Notes under the pieces: model-generated
What the model was told of the DNA's origin: nothing
The model's input: the letters and a program-made list of their open reading frames with translations, nothing else
Database searches by the model: none
Source: Treponema bryantii
GTDB taxonomy: Bacteria; Spirochaetota; Spirochaetia; Treponematales; Treponemataceae
DNA length: 64,000 bases
Assembly: GCF_900111035.1 (NCBI RefSeq)
Contig: NZ_FOFU01000012.1
Span: forward strand, 1-64,000
Direction of reading: 5' to 3'
Position numbers and translations under genes: made by a program
Shown here: piece by piece, positions 53,613 through 63,146 of the stretch
Position numbering within the stretch: position 1 is the stretch's first letter
Layout: every line of letters begins with the position of its first letter

Positions 53613-54997
53613 TCTATATACTTAAAGCTTTCATTGACGGAAGCGGCTTTTCCCTTGATCTGAAGGAATTCATGAGCAATAATCGGATCAAAGTGAATGC
53701 CGCTTCCTTCGTATATTATCTTAAAGGCTTCTTCATAAGACATTGGAGATTTATAAACTCTCGGCGAAACCAGTGCATCAAAAACATCTGCAATTGCCAT
53801 AATTCTTGCACATAAAGGAATTTCACTTCCCTTCAGATTATCAGGATAACCAGTGCCATCCCATTTTTCATGATGATATTTTGCAATATTAGCAGTAATG
53901 TCTATGTATTCCGGATCTTCATAGCCATCCATAATTTCATGTACGATACGACCGCCTTCCGAAGCATGTCTTTTCATTTGAGTAAATTCATCATCTGTCA
54001 GATAACCAGGCTTTTTTAAGATTGCATCAGGAACAACGATTTTTCCGATATCATGCATAGGTGCTGCACGTTTTAAAAATCTTACATAACGCGGATTAAG
54101 GATTTCTGAATAATGATTGTTTTTCATTAACTGAACCGCAAGAAGTTCAACATAAGCTCTTGTTCGTCGAACATGTTCGCCTGTATCTTCGTCGCGGTTT
54201 TCAACAAGGTTGGAAAGACTTTCGATTGTGTGATTCTGCATCTTGATTACAGCGAGCTTAGAACGTTCGATTTCAGATAGTTTTTCCTTCAACTCATTTT
54301 CTTTTTCATCAAGTTCAACTTCAGTATAATCCAGAGAAGTTTCCAGCCTGTGGTTTTCGAAAATGACCATTATCAGAAAAGTGATGGAATAGCCTGTAGT
54401 AATAAGATATAGTCCATGTTGAGTTAACTGAATAATCTGGGCAATCTGCGGAAATAATACAAAGGAAAGAATTGTAGCTACTTTCTGAGCTTTCAGAGTC
54501 TTTCGATTTGATATGAGATATATAATCATTAAGACATAAATCAAAGCTTGAAGAGAATAAGGAATAAAAATTAAAGGTCCGTACTCTTTTGAATTATCTG
54601 CATGAAGTACATAATACGCACCAGTAAAAGGTGTTAAAATCAGGAAAAAACTAAAGACAATGGTTATAGCAAGCAGAGAAATTGTAAGAGCTTTTTTGAA
54701 GCGGTTTTGATTAAGATAAAGAACAATAAAAATTATCGTTATATCGATAATTGCAAAAACTGCAAGGTACATAATAAAAATCGCAATTGAGCATATTATG
54801 TAATATACAGTTCCTGTTTTTGTTCTGAAAAGCAGATAGCAGGTATGCGTCGCAGCCAGAATAATGTTCGAAATTACCATCCACTTAATCCAGTTTTGCT
54901 GTTTAGTTATGGTATTGCGGCGTAAAGCAATTGAGATAATTAGAATAATGCCCAGAAATATATTATAAATATTCAGGGCGATGTTTACAGGTGTCAT
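53609..54997 (-). CDS. Membrane HD-GYP domain protein (probable c-di-GMP phosphodiesterase)
   Basis: 462 residues. Seven membrane helices fill residues 1-215. A coiled coil (LDEKENELKEKLSEIERSK) follows and then the HD-GYP domain: NRDEDTGEHVRRTRAYVELLA, PMHDIGKIVVPD (HD), and YHHEKWDGTGYPDNLKGSEIP (GYP). Metal-binding residues are present, so it should cleave cyclic di-GMP. The membrane part is a likely sensor. A second c-di-GMP protein lies at 61195. Confidence 0.92.
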   Translation of the reverse strand: MTPVNIALNIYNIFLGIILIISIALRRNTITKQQNWIKWMVISNIILAATHTCYLLFRTKTGTVYYIICSIAIFIMYLAVFAIIDITIIFIVLYLNQNRFKKALTISLLAITIVFSFFLILTPFTGAYYVLHADNSKEYGPLIFIPYSLQALIYVLMIIYLISNRKTLKAQKVATILSFVLFPQIAQIIQLTQHGLYLITTGYSITFLIMVIFENHRLETSLDYTEVELDEKENELKEKLSEIERSKLAVIKMQNHTIESLSNLVENRDEDTGEHVRRTRAYVELLAVQLMKNNHYSEILNPRYVRFLKRAAPMHDIGKIVVPDAILKKPGYLTDDEFTQMKRHASEGGRIVHEIMDGYEDPEYIDITANIAKYHHEKWDGTGYPDNLKGSEIPLCARIMAIADVFDALVSPRVYKSPMSYEEAFKIIYEGSGIHFDPIIAHEFLQIKGKAASVNESFKYID

Positions 54998-55124
54998 TTT
55001 TTTCTTCTCTCCGATATGTTCTCACACCCAATTATAAATTATATCATGGTATTTAGAGATTTTTCAAATAAAAAGTATTACCGTAAAAATACTTCAGGTG
55101 ATTTTGTTTCTTTTTATAGAATAC

Positions 55125-55310
55125 TTGACTATGATTATAAAAATTCATTATTATTAAAGAACTAAACGGCAAAGAGGTCGTAGATAGAATTTCGGATTTA
55201 ACGAGATTGTGTCTACGGCCTTTTTTGTTTTTAGATATTTTATCTCAAAGTCGGCAATGGGGCTGCGTGTACAGAAATAGAAATTCTGTGCGTGCGGCCT
55301 TTGCTTTTTT
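55125..55310 (+). promoter_or_regulatory. gltB leader: promoter and two hexaloop-terminator modules
   Basis: TTGACT (55125-55130), 17 bases, TTATTA (55148-55153). Module 1: ACGGC-AAAGAG-GTCGT (55166-55181) with terminator GAGGTCGTAGA ... TCTACGGCC plus T-run to about 55231. Module 2: GGC-AATGGG-GCT (55253-55264) with terminator GGCTGCGTGTACAGAA ... TTCTGTGCGTGCGGCC then T-rich (to about 55310), a 16-base stem with wobble pairs. Confidence 0.78.
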
Positions 55311-55326
55311 CTGGAGTATGACGAAG

Positions 55327-58300
55327 ATGAAAACTTTATACGAGCCAAGTTTTGAACACGACAACTGTGGAATTGGAGCTGTAGTTAATATTGATGGAAG
55401 TAAGTCACACAAAATTGTGGACAATGCTCTGAGTATTGTTGAAAAACTGGAACATCGCGCAGGTAAAGACGCGAGTGGTGAAACAGGAGACGGTGTTGGA
55501 ATCCTGGTTCAGATTAGTCATGATTTTTTTAAGAAGGAAGCTGTTGACCTTGTTGGAAAACTCGGTGAACGTGAATACGGAATTGGTCAGTTCTTCTTCC
55601 CTGCTGACGGCGCAGCCCCAGAAAAAGCCCGTTTCGAAGCCTGTGTAAAAGCTGAAGGACTTAAGTTCCTTGGCTGGCGTAAGGTTCCTGTAAAGGCAGA
55701 AGTGCTCGGTAAGAAAGCCCGCGACTGTATGCCGGAAATCTGGCAGGGATTTGTTGAGAAGCCTGCTGATTGTGAGACGGGGATTGAGTTTGACCGCAAG
55801 CTTTATATTGTGAGACGTGAGTTTGAAAAGGCCGACGCCGCTCATAAGACTTACGTTTGTTCTTTGAGCAGCCGTACAATCGTTTACAAAGGAATGTTCC
55901 TTGTACACGAGCTTCGTACTTTCTACAACGATCTTCAGTCTGCAGACTACGCTTCAAGCCTCGCAATCGTGCACTCTCGCTTTTCTACAAACACACAGCC
56001 AAGCTGGCAGCGTGCTCATCCAAACCGCTTCATAGCACACAATGGTGAAATCAATACAATCCGCGGAAACGTAGACCGTATGCTCGCCCGCGAAGAAACT
56101 GTTGAATCAAAGAAGCTTTCCGGCGACCAGATGAAAAAGGTTCTGCCTGCTGTAGATACAACTGGTTCCGACTCTGCAATGCTCGACAACACACTCGAGT
56201 TCCTTTTGATGAACGGCGTTCCTCTTCCACTCGCAGTTATGATGTGTATCCCGGAGCCTTGGAAGCACGACGACAATATGCCTTCTCTCAAAAAAGATTT
56301 CTATCACTACTGGGCAACCATGATGGAAAGCTGGGACGGTCCTGCCGCAATTCTGTTCAGTGATGGTGACCTTCTTGGTGCAACTCTCGACCGCAACGGA
56401 CTTCGTCCAAGCCGCTACTACATCACAAAAGACGGAATGCTTATCCTCAGTTCAGAGGTTGGTGTTCTCGACATCCCTGAAGAAAATATCAAAATCAAAT
56501 CACGCCTTCAACCGGGCCGCATTCTCCTCGTAGATACAGTTCAGAAAAAAATCATCAGCGACGAAGAATGTAAAAATCAGTATGCAAATCTTTTCCCTTA
56601 TGGCGAATGGATTGATATGAATCTTGTTCATCTTGCTGATCTTAAAATCCCTAACAAAAAGATTCCGGTTCATACTCTTGAAGAGCGCAATATTTTGTAC
56701 CGCGCTTTCGGCTGGAATTATGAAGATGTAAATGAAATGGTTCTGCCAATGGCAAAGAATGGCGTTGAACCTACCGCAAGTATGGGGGTTGATACACCGC
56801 TTGCTGTTATGAGTGAAAAACATCCGAGCCTCTTCAGTTATTTCAAGCAGCTGTTCGCTCAGGTAACTAACCCGCCGATCGACAGCCTCCGCGAAAAAAT
56901 TGTAACAGACACAACAGTTTATGTTGGAACTGATGGAAACCTTCTCGAACCAACTCCAAAGAACTGCCGTGTTCTCGAAATTAATAATCCAATTCTTACA
57001 GGTACAGATCTTATAAAAATTGCGGCTCTCAATCAGCCCGGCTTGAGATCTAAAACTCTTTCGATTTTATTTGAAGTAGGAGGGGAAAGCCTTCCCCTCG
57101 CTCCAGCCGGCGAGCCGTCTTCCGCTACCCCTTCTAGCGGGGACACCCCGCAACGCCCCGCACTTGAACGTGCCCTCGAGAATCTCTTCTCACAAATCGA
57201 CGCTGCCTACGCCGAAGGCTACAACATCATCATCCTCAGCGACCGCGGTGTAGACAAAACCCACGCTGCTATCCCTGCAATTCTTGCAACCTCTGCTGTT
57301 GAACAGTACCTCATCCGTACAAAGAAACGCACTGCTGTTTCAATCATTCTTGAGACTGCCGAGGTTCGTGATGTTCATCAGGCTGCAATGTGTTTGAGCT
57401 ACGGTGCTCGTGCAATCAATCCTTACCTTGCTCACGAAGCAATTTCCGAGCTCATCGATCAGAAGCTTTTGGACAAGGATTATCACACAGCAATCGATGA
57501 CTACAACAAAGCAATCATAAATGGAATTGTAAAGATTGCCGCAAAGATGGGAATCTCTACAATTCAGTCTTACCAGTCTGCTCAGATTTTTGAAGCAGTT
57601 GGTATTGCATCTGATGTTATTGAAAAATACTTTACAAATACAGTAAGCCGTGTTGGTGGTGTAAGCCTCAAGGAAATAGAAGAGGATGTACGCTACCATC
57701 ACGATCAGGGCTTTGACCCAGCCGGTCTTACAGTAAACCAGCATCTCGACTCGTTCGGAAAGCATAAGTTCCGCCGCGGTCCTCAGGCAGAAAGTCACCT
57801 TTATAATCCTGAGACAATCGTGGCTCTTCAGCAGGCAACCCGCAACGGAGACTACGCACGCTTTAAGGAATACACAGCTCTTGTTGATTCAAATGATCAT
57901 CCTCATACTCTGCGTGCAATGCTCGACTTCAACTATGAGTCTGGCAAAGAGATTTCAATTGATGAAGTAGAAAGCGTAGATGAAATCGTAAAGCGCTTTA
58001 AGACTGGTGCCATGTCTTACGGTTCAATTTCTGAAGAAGCACACAAGTGCATGGCAGCCGCTATGAATCACCTTCACGGAAAATCAAACTCTGGTGAAGG
58101 AGGAGAAAAGCCTGAGCGCCTTGGAACAGAATATAACTCGGCAATCAAACAGGTTGCTTCCGGCCGCTTCGGTGTTACAGAAGAGTACCTCCTCAGCGCA
58201 CAGGAAATTCAGATTAAGATGGCCCAGGGAGCAAAGCCGGGTGAAGGTGGACATCTTCCTGGTAAAAAGGTTTATCCATGGATTGCAAAGACACGTTATG

Positions 58301-59916
58301 CAACTCCTGGTGTAGCCCTCATTTCGCCACCACCTCATCATGATATTTATTCTATTGAAGACCTTGCTCAGTTGATTTACGATTTGAAAAATGCTAACCG
58401 CGCTGCCCGCATCTCTGTTAAGCTTGTAAGTGAAGCAGGTGTTGGTACAATTGCTGCCGGTGTTGCAAAGGCCGGTGCTCAGGTAATTTTGATTTCCGGA
58501 CACGACGGTGGTACTGGTGCAGCCCCAATCAGCTCAATTCACCACGCAGGTTTGCCATGGGAGCTTGGTCTTGCCGAGACTCATCAGACTTTGATTCAGA
58601 ATGGTCTTCGCGGTCGTGTTGTAATTGAGACAGACGGTAAGCTTATGAGCGGACGCGACGTTGTAATTGCAGCTCTTCTTGGTGCTGAGGAATTTGGTTT
58701 TGCAACTGCTCCTCTTATTTCTATGGGATGTTCTATGATGCGCGTGTGCCAGCTGGATACCTGTCCGTTTGGTGTTGCAACTCAGAACGAAAAGCTCCGT
58801 GCTAAGTTCCCTGGAAAACCAGAGTACGTTGAAAACTTCATGAAGTTCATCGCACAGGAAATGCGCGAGATTATGGCAAAGCTCGGAGTTCACTCAGTTG
58901 AAGAACTCTGCGGTCGTACAGACCTCCTCAAGCTTAAAGATAAGCAGGGCTTCAAGAGAGCCGGCCTCGTAGATATGAGCCGAGTACTTGCAACTTCAGC
59001 CGAAGATAAAGACGCTTGGAAAGCAGACCGTTCTCTCTTTAATTTCGAACTCGAAAAGCGCATCGACCTCACAAAGCTTGTTCCAGATTTCGAAAAAGGA
59101 AAGACAGAAGATGCAATCGATATCCAGTCAACCGACCGAACGGTAGGAACGATTCTCGGTTCAGAAATCCAGAAGAAATTCGGCAACACTCTTGCCGACG
59201 ATACATACTGCGTAAACTTCAAGGGTGGAGCAGGTCAGAGTTTTGGTGCCTTCATTCCAAAGGGACTCACACTCCGTCTCACAGGCGATGCAAACGACGC
59301 CTTCGGTAAGGGGTTGAGCGGTGGTAAACTTGTAATTACAAAGCCGGCAACCTTCGACGGTGCGGCTGACAGCAATATAATAGTAGGAAACGTAGCTCTC
59401 TTTGGTGCAACATCAGGTACAGCCTTTATCAACGGTGTAGCCGGTGAACGCTTCTGTGTTCGTAACTCAGGTGCGACAGTTGTAGCAGAAGGCTGTGGTG
59501 ACCATGGCCTTGAATATATGACAGGTGGAACTGCAGTAATTCTTGGCGGAACTGGAAAGAACCTCTGTGCCGGAATGAGCGGCGGTGTTGCTTATGTTAT
59601 GGATGAGAACCACGACCTCTACAAGCGTCTCAACCACGAACTGGTTAAGATGTATGCCCTCGATGATGAGACAACAACTCTCAGCGGTTCAACAGACGAA
59701 GCACGTCTCCACGCTCTCATTGAACAGCATGCAAAAGAAACCGGCAGTGAACGTGCAAAGGCAATTCTTGCAGACTGGGACAATATGAAGTCAAAGTTCA
59801 AGAAAATCATTCCTAACGATTACCTTCGCATCATGAAGGAAATCGCAGAGCAGGAAAAGACAATTTCTGATCACGAAGAAGCAGTTCTTGCGGCTTTCAG
59901 AAAATGTACTGCTTAG
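55327..59916 (+). CDS. gltB: Glutamate synthase large subunit
   Basis: About 1529 residues from ATG 55327 (an in-frame ATG at 55318 is also possible; GGAG at 55313-55316 fits 55327 better). It moves the amide nitrogen of glutamine to 2-oxoglutarate. The N-terminal Ntn glutaminase starts at Cys14 (FEHDNCGIGA) after a short propeptide. Then come the central domain, the FMN-binding synthase domain (GHDGGTGAAP; 3Fe-4S Cys in CQLDTCPFGVATQ) and the C-terminal GXGXG domain (GGAGQSFGAF). Residues about 585-614 derive from a palindromic repeat. No adjacent gltD exists; its electron donor may be nfnB-like or ferredoxin. Confidence 0.95.
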   Translation: MKTLYEPSFEHDNCGIGAVVNIDGSKSHKIVDNALSIVEKLEHRAGKDASGETGDGVGILVQISHDFFKKEAVDLVGKLGEREYGIGQFFFPADGAAPEKARFEACVKAEGLKFLGWRKVPVKAEVLGKKARDCMPEIWQGFVEKPADCETGIEFDRKLYIVRREFEKADAAHKTYVCSLSSRTIVYKGMFLVHELRTFYNDLQSADYASSLAIVHSRFSTNTQPSWQRAHPNRFIAHNGEINTIRGNVDRMLAREETVESKKLSGDQMKKVLPAVDTTGSDSAMLDNTLEFLLMNGVPLPLAVMMCIPEPWKHDDNMPSLKKDFYHYWATMMESWDGPAAILFSDGDLLGATLDRNGLRPSRYYITKDGMLILSSEVGVLDIPEENIKIKSRLQPGRILLVDTVQKKIISDEECKNQYANLFPYGEWIDMNLVHLADLKIPNKKIPVHTLEERNILYRAFGWNYEDVNEMVLPMAKNGVEPTASMGVDTPLAVMSEKHPSLFSYFKQLFAQVTNPPIDSLREKIVTDTTVYVGTDGNLLEPTPKNCRVLEINNPILTGTDLIKIAALNQPGLRSKTLSILFEVGGESLPLAPAGEPSSATPSSGDTPQRPALERALENLFSQIDAAYAEGYNIIILSDRGVDKTHAAIPAILATSAVEQYLIRTKKRTAVSIILETAEVRDVHQAAMCLSYGARAINPYLAHEAISELIDQKLLDKDYHTAIDDYNKAIINGIVKIAAKMGISTIQSYQSAQIFEAVGIASDVIEKYFTNTVSRVGGVSLKEIEEDVRYHHDQGFDPAGLTVNQHLDSFGKHKFRRGPQAESHLYNPETIVALQQATRNGDYARFKEYTALVDSNDHPHTLRAMLDFNYESGKEISIDEVESVDEIVKRFKTGAMSYGSISEEAHKCMAAAMNHLHGKSNSGEGGEKPERLGTEYNSAIKQVASGRFGVTEEYLLSAQEIQIKMAQGAKPGEGGHLPGKKVYPWIAKTRYATPGVALISPPPHHDIYSIEDLAQLIYDLKNANRAARISVKLVSEAGVGTIAAGVAKAGAQVILISGHDGGTGAAPISSIHHAGLPWELGLAETHQTLIQNGLRGRVVIETDGKLMSGRDVVIAALLGAEEFGFATAPLISMGCSMMRVCQLDTCPFGVATQNEKLRAKFPGKPEYVENFMKFIAQEMREIMAKLGVHSVEELCGRTDLLKLKDKQGFKRAGLVDMSRVLATSAEDKDAWKADRSLFNFELEKRIDLTKLVPDFEKGKTEDAIDIQSTDRTVGTILGSEIQKKFGNTLADDTYCVNFKGGAGQSFGAFIPKGLTLRLTGDANDAFGKGLSGGKLVITKPATFDGAADSNIIVGNVALFGATSGTAFINGVAGERFCVRNSGATVVAEGCGDHGLEYMTGGTAVILGGTGKNLCAGMSGGVAYVMDENHDLYKRLNHELVKMYALDDETTTLSGSTDEARLHALIEQHAKETGSERAKAILADWDNMKSKFKKIIPNDYLRIMKEIAEQEKTISDHEEAVLAAFRKCTA
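57078..57170. repeat. GC-rich palindromic repeat inside gltB
   Basis: AGGGGAAAGCCTTCCCCT is shared exactly with the repeat at 32261. It is followed by AGCCGGCGAGCC, GCTACCCCTTCTAGCGGGG and ACCCCGCAACGCCCC. The insert is in frame and codes for a Gly/Pro/Ser/Ala-rich segment between SILFEVGGES and ALERALENL. Confidence 0.8.
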
Positions 59917-59971
59917 GAAATTGGGCGGATACCCGAATTCGGTAAATATTTAGACTTTAATATAACAAAAA

Positions 59972-60009
59972 ATTACTACCAAATTCACGAATTTGGTAGT
60001 AATTTTTTA
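59972..60009 (+). terminator. Long perfect hairpin with T-run at the start of the next gene
   Basis: ATTACTACCAAATTC / GAATTTGGTAGTAAT, 15 paired bases, then six T. It may end gltB transcription. TATAAC at 59961-59966 with TTCGGT 17 bases before could make it a leader terminator of the following gene. It has no A1/G4 hexaloop. Confidence 0.7.
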
Positions 60010-60011
60010 AT

Positions 60012-61193
60012 ATGCAGTATAGGAACGATAAAAACGGAAATCCAATCTCTCTTTTAGGCTATGGTTGTATGCGTTTTACAACCAGTATGGGCGCTATCGA
60101 CATTGATAAAGCGGAAAAAGAAATTATGGAAGCTTACAATGCCGGTGTTAATTATTTTGATACCGCCTATATTTATACGGGTAGTGAAGCAGCTCTCGGA
60201 ACCATCGTTAAGAAAAAAAATATCCGCGATAAAATAAAAATCGCGACAAAGCTTCCACAATATCTTGTAAATAATAAAGCAGCCCTCGACCGTTATTTTA
60301 ATGAGGAACTTTCGCGCCTTCAGACAGATTATGTTGATTATTATCTCATGCATCATCTAACAGATTATGTTGCCTGGGAAAATCTGAAAAAGAACGGTGT
60401 TCTCGACTGGATTGCAGAAAAGAAAAAATCCGGTGCCATCAGAAACATCGGTTTTTCTTTCCACGGCGATACAGAAATGTTTATGAAGATTCTTCATGAT
60501 TATGACTGGGATATTTGTCTTGTTCAGTATAATTATCTTGATGAATTTGCTCAGGCCGGACGTGCAGGTGTAGAAGAAGCGCACCGCCTCGGTATACCAG
60601 TTTTGATAATGGAGCCTTTGCGCGGTGGAAAGCTCGTAGACCTTTTACCAGAAACTGCAAAAAAGATGATTAAGGAAAATCCTCGCGGCTGGTCTCCTGC
60701 AGAGTGGGCTTTCCGCTGGCTGTTTAATCAGGAAGCTGTTACCTGTGTTTTAAGCGGAATGAATTCAATCGAAATGATTCAGGAAAACTGCCGCGTTGCA
60801 AGCGAAGCAAAAGCCGGAGAGTTTACACAGAATGATATTGATTTTCTCGAAAAAATCAAAAAAGAAATCAACTCTAAAATGAAGGTTAATTGTACAGCCT
60901 GCCGTTACTGTATGCCTTGTCCTAAGAATGTTGATATTCCTGCAATCTTCCGTTGTTACAACGAAATGTACACAGAAAGTAAACATTCAGGTCGCTGGGA
61001 ATTTGCTCAGACTGTAGGGCTTCGTAAACAGAATCAGACGGCAAGTCAGTGTATAGGCTGCGGCAAATGTGAAAAGCATTGCCCTCAGAATATCGCAATC
61101 CGGGAAGAACTCAAAAAAGCCGATAAAGCCCTTCGTCCGATTACTTATAAAATCGGAATTGCTGTAGCGAAGAAGTTTATGCTGAAGAAATAA
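60012..61193 (+). CDS. Aldo/keto reductase with C-terminal ferredoxin-like clusters
   Basis: 393 residues. Aldo/keto reductase barrel: MQYRNDKNGNPISLLGYGCMRF at the start, catalytic FDTAYIYTGSEAALG near residue 45, KIATKLP and YVDYYLMHHLTD near residue 115. The C-terminal 110 residues hold CTACRYCMPCPKNVDIP and CIGCGKCEKHCPQNI, for 4Fe-4S clusters. It may pass electrons between ferredoxin and a carbonyl substrate. The ATG is only a few bases after a terminator T-run and no Shine-Dalgarno sequence is seen; the conserved N-terminus supports this start all the same. Confidence 0.9.
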   Translation: MQYRNDKNGNPISLLGYGCMRFTTSMGAIDIDKAEKEIMEAYNAGVNYFDTAYIYTGSEAALGTIVKKKNIRDKIKIATKLPQYLVNNKAALDRYFNEELSRLQTDYVDYYLMHHLTDYVAWENLKKNGVLDWIAEKKKSGAIRNIGFSFHGDTEMFMKILHDYDWDICLVQYNYLDEFAQAGRAGVEEAHRLGIPVLIMEPLRGGKLVDLLPETAKKMIKENPRGWSPAEWAFRWLFNQEAVTCVLSGMNSIEMIQENCRVASEAKAGEFTQNDIDFLEKIKKEINSKMKVNCTACRYCMPCPKNVDIPAIFRCYNEMYTESKHSGRWEFAQTVGLRKQNQTASQCIGCGKCEKHCPQNIAIREELKKADKALRPITYKIGIAVAKKFMLKK

Positions 61194-61194
61194 A

Positions 61195-63003
61195 TTAAAG
61201 ATATTTCTTTTCGTATTCCTCAATTGGAATCGGCTTGCTGTAATAGTAGCCCTGAATGATTTCACATCCCAGGCAGCGAAGTTTGTCTACCTGTGCCTTT
61301 TGTTCGGCACCTTCTGCAAGGCAGACAAACTTGAGTTCTTTTGCAAGAGAAATAATATGGCGAATGACAGTGAGATCTTTTTCACTGTCATCTACAGAGC
61401 CAACCTTATCTACAAAACTCTTGTCAATTTTGAGGGTATCGAGCGGCATCTGGGTAAGCAGTGAAAGGGAAGAGTAGCCCGTACCAAAATCATCCATAGA
61501 AATCTTAAAGCCCTTTTCACGAAGCCCGTTAAGAATAAAGATAATCTGTTTCATGTCATCATAGCTGGCGCTTTCTGTTAATTCAAAATCAATATATTTA
61601 TGGTCTACACCGTAGGAATCAACAATGCCGGTTAGATAATCAATCAGATTATTGTCGTACATGCGTGTGCGGGAAAGGTTTACCGAAATCGGATAAAGCT
61701 CACGACCTTCCTTATTCCATTCAGCCAGAGCAGCGCATACTTTTGAAAGAACAATATCGTCCACCTTGTCGATTGAGCCATCCTTTTCAAAGAACGGAAT
61801 AAAACGGTATGGAGGCATAAATTCCTTATTCTTATAATTCCAGCGGATAAGTGCTTCTGCACCTTTTATCTTTTCCTGATTGATATCAAACTTTGGCTGA
61901 AGATAAACAACAAATTCATCATTCTTAATCGCCGTATCAAGATAAGCCTTTATGTAATTTCCCCACAGAATATCATCATGCATCTTATCGGTATAAATCG
62001 TAATGTCTGTGTGGTTAGAAGTCTGGCCTAATGACTGCGCCAGTTTTCCTGCATCAGCAACTCGGTTTCCGGAAAGCATTGCACGCTGCATTGGAACAAC
62101 ACCACAGCGGAAGTAGATTTTATAATCAGGATCTTCTTCGATATGCGAAAGTTTTTCAAAAAAGTCATTCAGAAATTCAATTGTCTGATCATCTGGCATA
62201 TCTTTAATCATCATTGCAAAATTGTCGTTGTGACATCTTGCGCTGGCGTAGATATATTCTGATTCTTTCATTGCAGTTGATATGTTGGAAAGCACTTTAT
62301 TCGCTGTAATATGACCGTAAACTTCATTTAATACACGGAACTCTTTAACATCAAAATGTACAAAAGTATAATCCTTAATTCCTGCAATCATTGGCATTTC
62401 AAGGAATGGCAAAAGATGATTCCAGTTCTGATGCTTTGTAATCGGATCAAGAAAAGCCATTTCATATAGAAACTTTTTATCAAAGGATTCTATGTCATCA
62501 TTGATAATATTACTTGCCCATTCCTGATTGAGCTTCCATTCATAGAGAATTCTGATTTTCTTACTTCCAGGGAACACTCCGATTACACCTGGATTCTGTT
62601 TAATGGACAAGTCGCTGAAGGCTCTATGTGCATAATCCTTCTTTGCAACCTGTTCAAAAATCTGATGAATAGAATTGATATCTATTTCTATTTCATTATC
62701 TATTTCGATGGAATAAAAAAATGCCTCATCAAGAATAAGTGATTTAAGATTTTCTGGATAAGAGATTCGGTCATCATCCAGTCGGTATTCAATTCCAATT
62801 ACTTTGTCGATATGACTGTCGTTTCCGTTGCGGGAAATATAGAAAATTCCAGGATAATCATAAGTTCCAAAGGCGTTTGCATGGTTACCAATTTCATCAT
62901 TCAGATTGCCACGATAGAAGTTATGAATATCTTCATCACTAGCATTCTGATAAAAGAGAATTCGTTTTGGTTTGTAGAGCTGATTTAATTTATTGATAAA
63001 CAT
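61195..63003 (-). CDS. GGDEF-EAL protein with degenerate GGDEF
   Basis: 602 residues. There is no membrane helix. The N-terminal 180 residues are unassigned. A GGDEF-like domain follows (FVHFDVKEFRVLNEVYGHITANK), where the signature is RCHNDNF instead of GGDEF, so it is probably catalytically dead. The EAL domain is intact: GAEALIRW near residue 370, FELTESA, DDFGTGYSSLSLL and LAEGAEQ. It should hydrolyse cyclic di-GMP; the dead domain may bind GTP or act as a switch. It converges with the aldo/keto reductase, with one base between stop codons. Confidence 0.92.
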   Translation of the reverse strand: MFINKLNQLYKPKRILFYQNASDEDIHNFYRGNLNDEIGNHANAFGTYDYPGIFYISRNGNDSHIDKVIGIEYRLDDDRISYPENLKSLILDEAFFYSIEIDNEIEIDINSIHQIFEQVAKKDYAHRAFSDLSIKQNPGVIGVFPGSKKIRILYEWKLNQEWASNIINDDIESFDKKFLYEMAFLDPITKHQNWNHLLPFLEMPMIAGIKDYTFVHFDVKEFRVLNEVYGHITANKVLSNISTAMKESEYIYASARCHNDNFAMMIKDMPDDQTIEFLNDFFEKLSHIEEDPDYKIYFRCGVVPMQRAMLSGNRVADAGKLAQSLGQTSNHTDITIYTDKMHDDILWGNYIKAYLDTAIKNDEFVVYLQPKFDINQEKIKGAEALIRWNYKNKEFMPPYRFIPFFEKDGSIDKVDDIVLSKVCAALAEWNKEGRELYPISVNLSRTRMYDNNLIDYLTGIVDSYGVDHKYIDFELTESASYDDMKQIIFILNGLREKGFKISMDDFGTGYSSLSLLTQMPLDTLKIDKSFVDKVGSVDDSEKDLTVIRHIISLAKELKFVCLAEGAEQKAQVDKLRCLGCEIIQGYYYSKPIPIEEYEKKYL

Positions 63004-63146
63004 TTTAACACCCCGTTTTTATCCTGCTTTTATTGTAGCGCACGAAATCATTCTTCGCCAGTTTTTTTTTAATACATACAGTTTTTGAGATTACCGATTT
63101 TTGTATTTTAAACATTCTTAAGTGTTATTATTGGGTCATAAATAGG

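Noticed and set aside
55207-55326. 40-residue extension of GltB
   Set aside because: It spans both leader terminators; the catalytic Cys must lie near the N-terminus after a short propeptide.
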